Assembly: GCA_958436995.1 (NCBI GenBank)
Contig: CAUBMI010000043.1
Location: 1 to 18,538, forward strand
DNA from: an uncultured Collinsella sp.
Lineage (GTDB): Bacteria; Actinomycetota; Coriobacteriia; Coriobacteriales; Coriobacteriaceae
Reading direction: 5' to 3'
Length of the DNA: 18,538 bases
Shown here: piece by piece, positions 13,686 through 18,538 of the stretch
How positions within the stretch are numbered: position 1 is the first letter of the stretch
Layout: every line of letters begins with the position of its first letter
Program-made: the position numbers and the translations under genes
Notes under the pieces: generated by a model
Database searches by the model: none
Told to the model about the DNA's origin: nothing
What the model saw: the letters and a program-made list of their open reading frames with translations, nothing else

Positions 13686-15859
13686 CCTCCGCTGACCTCC
13701 TTAAAGATGTGTCGATACCGCATGGCGACCGCATCGCGCAAGGGGCGCGTCGCCACGGAGTCAAGGTTGCAAGCATACCGCAAGAGCTCGACCGCGTCCA
13801 AATGGGCCCACTCGATCAATTCCTCGTCGGCATCGAGGTCAACGAAGCGCAAGGTCACGCCGCCATGCTGGCGGTAACCCAGGATTTCACCCTCGTGGCG
13901 CAGACGCAAGTCCATCTGGGCGAGCGTAAAGCCGTCCGAGGTCTTCTCGAGCGACTGGAGGCGTTCCTGTGCCGCCGACGCGCCGCCGTTGCCCTTGGAG
14001 TGAGTCATGACCAGGCACGTACCCGACACGCTGCCGCGGCCTACGCGCCCGCGCAGCTGGTGCAAGGCCGCCAAACCAAAGCGCTCGCCGTTCTCGATAA
14101 CCATAACGGTGGCGTTGGGCACGTCGACGCCCACCTCGACCACCGTGGTCGAGACGAGCACATCGATCTCGCCGCGCTTAAAGGCATCGATCACGCGGTC
14201 CTTCTCCCCCGCCGGCATGCGGCCATGAAGACGCTCGATGGTAAGCCCCGGTAACGCCAGACGAAGGCGATCGAGCTCGGTCGCCGTGTCGTGCAACGGC
14301 ACAGGCACGGACACGCGGCCTTCGTCGTCGCGAGCGATGCCGGGCACGTCTTCGAGCTCATCGGCCGAATCGCTCGGCTCCACGAGCGGACAGATCACGT
14401 AGGCTTGCTGCCCCTTTTCGTGCGCCTCGCGAATGGCGCCATAGGCTAGGTCGCGACTCGACTCGGTGAGGACGCGCGTCGTCACGCCGGCGCCCGGAAC
14501 GGGACGATGGCGGATGATGCTCGTATCCAGGTCGCCATAGACCGAGAGCGCCAACGTGCGCGGGATCGGCGTGGCCGTCATAACGAGCAGGTCGGCGCCC
14601 GGGCCCTTGGCACGCAGGGCATTGCGCTGGCCCACACCAAAGCGGTGCTGCTCGTCGATGACGACAAGCGACAGATGCTTAAACGCCACGTCATCCGAAA
14701 GGACCGCATGGGTACCAAAGAGCACGTCGAGCTCGCCCGATTCCAGCTGCGCATGGATCTGCTCGCGCTCGGCCACCGGCGTGGCACCCGTCAGGAGCGC
14801 CCAGGACATGCCAGCCTGCGAGAGCAAAGGGCCGGTCTTATCGGCATATTGGCGCGCCAGCACGCCCGTAGGCGCCATAACGCAGGACTGAGTACCCGAA
14901 TCGGCCGCGACGGCCAGCGCGCAAGCGGCGACGGCCGTCTTGCCGGTACCGACGTCGCCCAGCAGTAGGCGGTTCATCACGCGACCGCCATCGCACATGT
15001 CGTGCAGGATGTCTTGGAACGCGGCCTCCTGCTCGTCGCTCAGCGAAAACGGCAGGGCCTCCTTGAGCGCCGCCAGGTGCCCGCCCGCGGCATGCGCATA
15101 AGGCACCACGTCGACCATACCGCCATCGTTGCGCAGACGCAGTGCGAGCTGCAAGCAGAGACACTCCTCGTACGCAAGACGCCGGCGTGCGATGTCGCGC
15201 TCGGCCATGCTCGAGGGAAAGTGGATCGAGCGCAGCGCACGGGCATTGCTCATGAGCTTCCGCTTTGCGCGCAGCGGCGCGGGAATGGGATCGAACGGAT
15301 TGGCAGCCACTTCGAGCGCACCGCTCACGATACGGCGCATCCATGCCTGACTCACGCCGTCACTCACGTAGTGGACCGGCAAAATGGTACCCGCGGCACG
15401 CCCGTCCTCGAGCTTTTCAAAGTGGGGCGAGGCCATCTGCTTAAAACCGTAGGCAAACTCGACCTTGCCCATCACGGCCAGGCGGTCGCCCTGCTTAAGC
15501 TGTTGGGCAATCCAAGGCTGACGGAAAAAGGCAACCTGCAGCACGCCCGTCTCGTCCACGAGCGAGACCTCAGTCACCTGCATACGCGGACGGGGCCGCT
15601 TTTGGACAATACGATCGACCGTGGCGATGATGGTACACACGGTACCGATGGGCGCCATCTCGATGGACCACGAGCGAGTGAAGTCCAGGTAGCGATGAGG
15701 AATATGGAGAAGGAGGTCCCCCACCGTCCAAATTCCCAGACGGCGAAGGGCCTCCTCACGTTTACCCGAAACATATTTGAGTCGCGCGATATCCTCATCG
15801 AGCGCATTGCTCTGGGCAAAACGCTCCGAGACGCGCGGCACGGAGCACAGCTCGGACAT
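13682..15859 (-). CDS. recG: ATP-dependent DNA helicase RecG
   Basis: The 725-residue helicase remodels stalled replication forks and branched DNA. The N-terminal wedge/OB region spans about 60-180. Helicase motifs follow: GDVGTGKT (301-308), DEQH (402-405), TATPIPRT (428-435) and, toward the end, QLRGRVGRG. Motif Ia reads MAPTGVLARQY where the family usually has MAPTEVLAxQH. The N-terminal LKGVG segment is LKYVSG. Neither is expected to abolish activity. The ATG at 15859 follows the fakA stop by 9 nt with only a weak ribosome binding site, so coupling to the upstream gene is likely. Confidence 0.97.
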   Translation of the reverse strand: MSELCSVPRVSERFAQSNALDEDIARLKYVSGKREEALRRLGIWTVGDLLLHIPHRYLDFTRSWSIEMAPIGTVCTIIATVDRIVQKRPRPRMQVTEVSLVDETGVLQVAFFRQPWIAQQLKQGDRLAVMGKVEFAYGFKQMASPHFEKLEDGRAAGTILPVHYVSDGVSQAWMRRIVSGALEVAANPFDPIPAPLRAKRKLMSNARALRSIHFPSSMAERDIARRRLAYEECLCLQLALRLRNDGGMVDVVPYAHAAGGHLAALKEALPFSLSDEQEAAFQDILHDMCDGGRVMNRLLLGDVGTGKTAVAACALAVAADSGTQSCVMAPTGVLARQYADKTGPLLSQAGMSWALLTGATPVAEREQIHAQLESGELDVLFGTHAVLSDDVAFKHLSLVVIDEQHRFGVGQRNALRAKGPGADLLVMTATPIPRTLALSVYGDLDTSIIRHRPVPGAGVTTRVLTESSRDLAYGAIREAHEKGQQAYVICPLVEPSDSADELEDVPGIARDDEGRVSVPVPLHDTATELDRLRLALPGLTIERLHGRMPAGEKDRVIDAFKRGEIDVLVSTTVVEVGVDVPNATVMVIENGERFGLAALHQLRGRVGRGSVSGTCLVMTHSKGNGGASAAQERLQSLEKTSDGFTLAQMDLRLRHEGEILGYRQHGGVTLRFVDLDADEELIEWAHLDAVELLRYACNLDSVATRPLRDAVAMRYRHIFKEVSGG

Positions 15860-15868
15860 AGGCAGAGC

Positions 15869-17530
15869 CTACTCGATCGAGAAGATCACGGGATAGAGCG
15901 GCTGCTCGCCACGATGGGCGTCGATCTCCAGATCGGGCTGAGCCTCCTCGATGGCGTCGACGATCTCCTGGAAGGCCTCATCGGACAGCTCCTCGCCGGC
16001 CAAAATCGTCAGCGCGTCGCCCTCCTCTTCCTCCTGCATGCGGTTGATACAGTCGAGCGTGACCTGCTTCACATCGGAGCCGACCACGTCGATGGAACCG
16101 GCAATGATACCCATGACGTCACCGGAGTGAATCGGCGAGCCGTCGGAGGCGCTGGAGTCGCGCACGGCGCGGGTGACCTCGCCATCGCGGACCTCGCTGA
16201 TAGCGTCGACCATGGCGGCAACGGCGTCCTCGAGCTCAGAATCGGGCAGGACCGCGAACAGCGCGGAGAAGGCCTGCGGAACGGTCTTGGTGGGAACGAC
16301 GGCGACCTTCTTGTCGGTGCAGGCGGAAGCAGCGGCCTCGGCAGCCATGCGGATGTTGCCGTTGTTGGGCAGGATGATGACCGAGGTCGCGTTGACCTGG
16401 TCGACGGCGCCCAGCAGGTCGGCGGTCGAGGGATTCATGGTTTGACCGCCCGACACGATCACATCGACGCCGAGGGACTTGAGGATGTCGGCCTCGCCGG
16501 AACCGGCAGCAACGGCAACAAAGCCCAGGGCCTTCGCAGGCTCGGCGGCCTTCTCCTGGTCCTCGTGGATCTTAGCGGTACGGTCGTGGGCCTCCATCTC
16601 CATGTTGTGGATAAAGACCTCGTAGATCTGACCAAGCTGCAGCATGTGCTCAAGCACCAAGTTCGGGGTGTTGGAGTGCACGTGGATCTTGTAGTCGGGG
16701 TAGGCACCCACGAGCAGCTCGCAGTCACCCATGGAGCCCAGGAACTTAAGGCACTCGTCCTCGTCAAACGGGGCGTCGGCCTTAAAGAGGAACTCGTTGC
16801 AGTAGCGGAACTCCGAACCCTCCCAATCGTCGTTGGCCTCGATCTCGACGCGATCGAGGGCCGCGTCGCGGGCAGAGCCAGCGGAATCGAACGTGGCGGA
16901 GAAATCCACGACCACGGTGCTGCGGCCAAGCGCGGCGGCAACAAAGTTCTCCAGGAAGATGGCAAAGCCAAAGGCACCAGAGTCGACCACGCCGTTCTCC
17001 TTCAGAACGGGCAGCAGGTCGGGCGTGCGGGCGACGGACTGGTAGGCCTCGACGACGATGGCGTCGAGCGCATCCTCGGCCGAGGACTTCTTCTTCTCGC
17101 ATTCGTCTGCCTTGGTCGAGACGTCACGCAGCACCGTAAGGATCGTGCCCTCGATGGGCTTACGAACGGCCTGGAAGGCGACCTTGACGGCACGACGGAA
17201 GGCGAAGGCGATATTGGCGGACGTAATGGGCTCATCGGCAGAGACGAGGCCCTCGGCCACACCACGCAGAATCTGCGAGGTGATGACGCCGGAGTTGCCG
17301 CGGGCGCCCATCAGGGAGCCGTGGGTGATGGCGCCGGCAATGGCCTCCATGTCGGCGTCGGCGGGAAGGGCGGAAAGCTCCTTAGTCACCGAAGCGAGCG
17401 TGAGCGACATGTTGGTGCCGGTGTCGCCGTCGGGTACGGGGAAGACGTTGAGCTTGTTGATCTCCTCGGCCTTTTCGGAAACGGCAGCCGCAGCGGTCGG
17501 AAAACAGGTGCGAATGGTCTTTGCAATCAT
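15869..17530 (-). CDS. FakA-like DAK2-domain fatty acid kinase
   Basis: The 553-residue protein has the dihydroxyacetone-kinase-like DAK2 domain in its first 200 residues. The metal/ATP-binding NVFPVPDGDTGTNM (28-41; D34, D36, N40) and HGSLMGARGNSGV (69-81) are present. A FakA-type C-terminal region follows, with MVDAISEVRDGEVTRAVRDS in the second half. In S. aureus FakA phosphorylates fatty acids held by FakB proteins, and the acyl-phosphate joins the PlsX/PlsY route. No FakB (DegV) gene lies in this window. The nearest GGAG is 14 nt upstream of the ATG, which is long, so translation may depend on the asp23-like gene 27 nt upstream. The pair asp23-fakA followed by recG is a common Gram-positive arrangement. 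Confidence 0.9.
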   Translation of the reverse strand: MIAKTIRTCFPTAAAAVSEKAEEINKLNVFPVPDGDTGTNMSLTLASVTKELSALPADADMEAIAGAITHGSLMGARGNSGVITSQILRGVAEGLVSADEPITSANIAFAFRRAVKVAFQAVRKPIEGTILTVLRDVSTKADECEKKKSSAEDALDAIVVEAYQSVARTPDLLPVLKENGVVDSGAFGFAIFLENFVAAALGRSTVVVDFSATFDSAGSARDAALDRVEIEANDDWEGSEFRYCNEFLFKADAPFDEDECLKFLGSMGDCELLVGAYPDYKIHVHSNTPNLVLEHMLQLGQIYEVFIHNMEMEAHDRTAKIHEDQEKAAEPAKALGFVAVAAGSGEADILKSLGVDVIVSGGQTMNPSTADLLGAVDQVNATSVIILPNNGNIRMAAEAAASACTDKKVAVVPTKTVPQAFSALFAVLPDSELEDAVAAMVDAISEVRDGEVTRAVRDSSASDGSPIHSGDVMGIIAGSIDVVGSDVKQVTLDCINRMQEEEEGDALTILAGEELSDEAFQEIVDAIEEAQPDLEIDAHRGEQPLYPVIFSIE

Positions 17531-17557
17531 GAGTAGTGAAATCTCCGTATTAGGATG

Positions 17558-17914
17558 CTAGTTCAGACGGCTCTTGAGCGCGTCGATGTGAATGCCGATC
17601 TTAAGGCTGGCGGGATCGATCTGGGCGATCTCCTGCAGGGTGAAGGCGACGGAGCTCGAAAGATTGTGGCAGACGGACTTCATGTTGACGCCGTTCTCGA
17701 GCACGACGTGAAGGTCGACCGTGAGGCCGTTCTCGTCGGCGGAAACAAGCACGCCCTTGCGGAGGCGCTGGCCGGCAAGCAGGCGCACGCTCTCGGCGCC
17801 CTGGAGCTGTTCGGCCATACCGACGACGCCGTAGCACGTCATCGCGGCATAACCGGCAATATCGGCAATAACGTCGTTCGAGACGCTCAGGCTGCCGTTA
17901 ATGGTCTCAGACAC
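17558..17914 (-). CDS. Asp23/Gls24 (DUF322) family envelope stress protein
   Basis: The 118-residue protein matches the Asp23 family: INGSLSVSNDVIADIAGYAAMTCYGVVGM at the start, then VDLHVVLENGVNMKSVCHNLSSSVAFTLQE. No membrane helix or signal peptide is seen. In S. aureus Asp23 is a membrane-anchored cell-envelope stress protein; the homologue beside fakA has no settled function. The start is taken at GTG 17914 because AAAAGGAG lies 6 nt upstream. An ATG 11 codons earlier has no ribosome binding site and adds residues unlike the family. It heads the minus-strand block. Confidence 0.92.
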   Translation of the reverse strand: MSETINGSLSVSNDVIADIAGYAAMTCYGVVGMAEQLQGAESVRLLAGQRLRKGVLVSADENGLTVDLHVVLENGVNMKSVCHNLSSSVAFTLQEIAQIDPASLKIGIHIDALKSRLN

Positions 17915-18072
17915 AAGAATCTCCTTTTCTGGTGCTCGCGGCACCATGTCGTGGGAGCAATCATTCCACCATTTTACAACGACCGCGCCATGTTAAGGCG
18001 GCGGGGTTCACGATTACATCCTCGACACGAAATGTTGATACGGTAACGTTCGCCACAGGCGATCGCGGCATG
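17915..18072 (-). other. Upstream region of the asp23-fakA-recG block
   Basis: This 158-nt non-coding stretch should hold the promoter of the large minus-strand block. A -10-like TAAAAT lies at 17976-17971. The best -35-like TTAACA (17996-17991) is only 14 bp away, shorter than normal, so the promoter is not firmly placed. No further structure stands out. Confidence 0.3.
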
Positions 18073-18102
18073 AAAAAACCCGCCGCATAAGCGACGGGTT
18101 TT
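18073..18102 (-). terminator. Intrinsic terminator of the tRNA-Asn operon
   Basis: On the minus strand AAAACCCG-T-CGC pairs with GCG-G-CGGGTTTT (18102-18091 with 18086-18075) around a TTAT loop. This 12-bp stem includes one T-G pair and continues into a T-run. It lies just 6 nt beyond the CCA end of the downstream tRNA, which is where a tRNA terminator belongs. It also insulates the asp23 promoter region. Confidence 0.85.
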
Positions 18103-18108
18103 AAAACC

Positions 18109-18183
18109 TGGCTCCCCGGGTAGGACTCGAACCTACAACAGCGCGGTTAACAGCCGCGTGCTCTACCATTGAGCTACCGAGGA
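18109..18183 (-). tRNA. tRNA-Asn (anticodon GTT), copy 2
   Basis: The minus strand folds into a complete 75-nt cloverleaf. The acceptor stem is TCCTCGG/CCGGGGA, the D stem GCTC/GAGC, the anticodon stem CGCGG/CCGCG with loop CTGTTAA (anticodon GTT), and the T stem GTAGG/CCTAC with loop TTCGAGT. The discriminator is G and the 3' CCA is encoded. It is identical base for base to the copy at 18218-18292. Confidence 0.97.
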
Positions 18184-18190
18184 ATTTAAA

Positions 18191-18208
18191 AGCCCTATGA
18201 AATGGGCT
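18191..18208. other. Small hairpin in the tRNA spacer
   Basis: AGCCC (18191-18195) pairs with GGGCT (18204-18208) in the 34-nt spacer between the tRNAs. On the minus strand it is followed by TTTTAAATT. It could be a weak attenuator or a processing site between the two tRNAs; the stem is only 5 bp. Confidence 0.3.
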
Positions 18209-18217
18209 GAGAAATTC

Positions 18218-18292
18218 TGGCTCCCCGGGTAGGACTCGAACCTACAACAGCGCGGTTAACAGCCGCGTGCTCTACCATTGAGCTACCGAGGA
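18218..18292 (-). tRNA. tRNA-Asn (anticodon GTT), copy 1
   Basis: This is an identical 75-nt cloverleaf with encoded CCA, first in transcription order. Its 5' end lies about 30 nt downstream of a good -10 element. The two copies form a tandem duplicated unit; only the tRNA body is repeated, since the flanks differ. Confidence 0.97.
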
Positions 18293-18322
18293 ATAGGTGC
18301 GTGCTCTCAAGCAACGAAGTTT

Positions 18323-18371
18323 ATTATACGGACGATTGGGCGAAGGGCAAGAACTTTTTTAAGAATTTTTC
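18323..18371 (-). promoter_or_regulatory. Promoter of the tRNA-Asn operon with A/T-rich upstream element
   Basis: On the minus strand a consensus -10 TATAAT (18328-18323) follows a -35-like TTGCCC (18350-18345) with a 16-bp spacer. Directly upstream, 18352-18371 is strongly A/T-rich with runs of A and T, like an UP element of strong stable-RNA promoters. Start of transcription would fall near 18316, giving a leader of about 24 nt. Confidence 0.75.
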
Positions 18372-18382
18372 CGGCCCAGTCA

Positions 18383-18398
18383 TTGGGGACGTCCCCAA
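18383..18398. repeat. Perfect 16-bp palindrome, REP-like
   Basis: TTGGGGACGTCCCCAA is a perfect inverted repeat in non-coding DNA upstream of the tRNA promoter. GGGGAC...GTCCCC elements occur as dispersed REP-type repeats in some Gram-positive genomes, so this may be one copy of such a family. It could also be a protein-binding site. Only one copy is seen in this window. Confidence 0.5.
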
Positions 18399-18415
18399 CT
18401 GCCACCCAACTGCCA
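18395..18415. repeat. Direct repeat CCAACTGCCA, two copies with 11-bp period
   Basis: The 10-mer CCAACTGCCA occurs at 18395-18404 and again at 18406-18415. The first copy overlaps the right edge of the palindrome. Together they form a compact repeated block in otherwise featureless DNA. Confidence 0.55.
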
Positions 18416-18475
18416 AGCAATGGAGATGCCGCAGGTAGAGGACGGACAGACACTATGACCCAATCCGAGGGCGCT

Positions 18476-18516
18476 AAAAAGACAGGAGCCCCCGCTCGTG
18501 ACCGCGGGTCGGGGCT
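18476..18516 (-). terminator. Possible terminator of a gene beyond the right edge
   Basis: AGCCCC (18487-18492) pairs with GGGGCT (18511-18516), with further GC pairing inside. On the minus strand the stem is followed after 6 nt by TTTTT. It would end a minus-strand transcript entering from outside the window. The distance of the T-run from the stem makes this only moderately convincing. The rest of 18416-18538 shows no gene. Confidence 0.4.
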
Positions 18517-18538
18517 GCGACAATGATGTCGAAGTGCC

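Noticed and set aside
15002..17536. 844-codon plus-strand open frame antisense to recG and fakA
   Set aside because: It spans two real genes and their junction on the other strand, has no motif, and reflects low stop-codon density in high-GC DNA.
18278..18526. 82-codon plus-strand open frame at the right end
   Set aside because: It begins inside the tRNA-Asn gene and crosses its promoter and the palindrome. The product has no recognisable domain and no good ribosome binding site.

Overview
This high-GC window most likely comes from an actinobacterium of the class Coriobacteriia; Collinsella or a close relative is my best guess. The inference rests on gene order (DUF177, a SepIVA-like protein, coaD, rsmD and recG close to rnc-smc-ftsY-ffh, as in Actinobacteria), on FakA/Asp23 genes next to recG, and on the thyA-folA protein sequences. 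No 16S rRNA or other decisive marker is present, so the genus is a guess.

Layout. Positions 1-1997 (minus strand) hold a 3'-truncated SpoU/TrmH-type RNA methyltransferase, folA (dihydrofolate reductase) and thyA (thymidylate synthase). thyA and folA lie 9 nt apart and form a thymidylate-cycle operon. Positions 2081-3023 hold the only plus-strand protein gene. It encodes an unusual single protein made of a DUF134 helix-turn-helix domain, a NifX/NifB-like cofactor-binding domain and a His/Cys-rich tail. Its promoter lies between two matching palindromes, and a good internal ribosome binding site precedes the second domain. A hairpin terminator separates it from the convergent ffh.

Positions 3049-17914 are an almost continuous minus-strand block. 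In transcription order it reads asp23-like, fakA-like, recG, rsmD, coaD, sepIVA-like, DUF177, rpmF, plsX, acpP, rnc, smc, ftsY, ffh. Most junctions are tight or overlap. An intrinsic-terminator-like hairpin lies between rpmF and plsX, and candidate promoters lie before sepIVA and rpmF, so the block is probably several overlapping transcription units. Themes are DNA repair (RecG), rRNA modification (RsmD), CoA and phospholipid precursors (CoaD, PlsX, ACP, FakA), envelope and division (SepIVA-like), ribosome parts (L32), RNA processing (RNase III), chromosome organisation (SMC) and co-translational membrane targeting (FtsY, Ffh). FakA and PlsX would both produce acyl-phosphate for phosphatidic acid synthesis.

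Positions 18073-18538 hold two identical tRNA-Asn(GTT) genes with encoded CCA, their promoter and terminator, then a non-coding stretch with a perfect 16-bp palindrome, an 11-bp-period direct repeat and a terminator-like hairpin.

The best candidate for something little described is the DUF134-NifX-His/Cys gene with its paired operators and internal start. The rest is mostly housekeeping, with a few active-site substitutions worth checking in RNase III, DHFR and ThyA. No CRISPR array, insertion sequence or prophage gene was seen.
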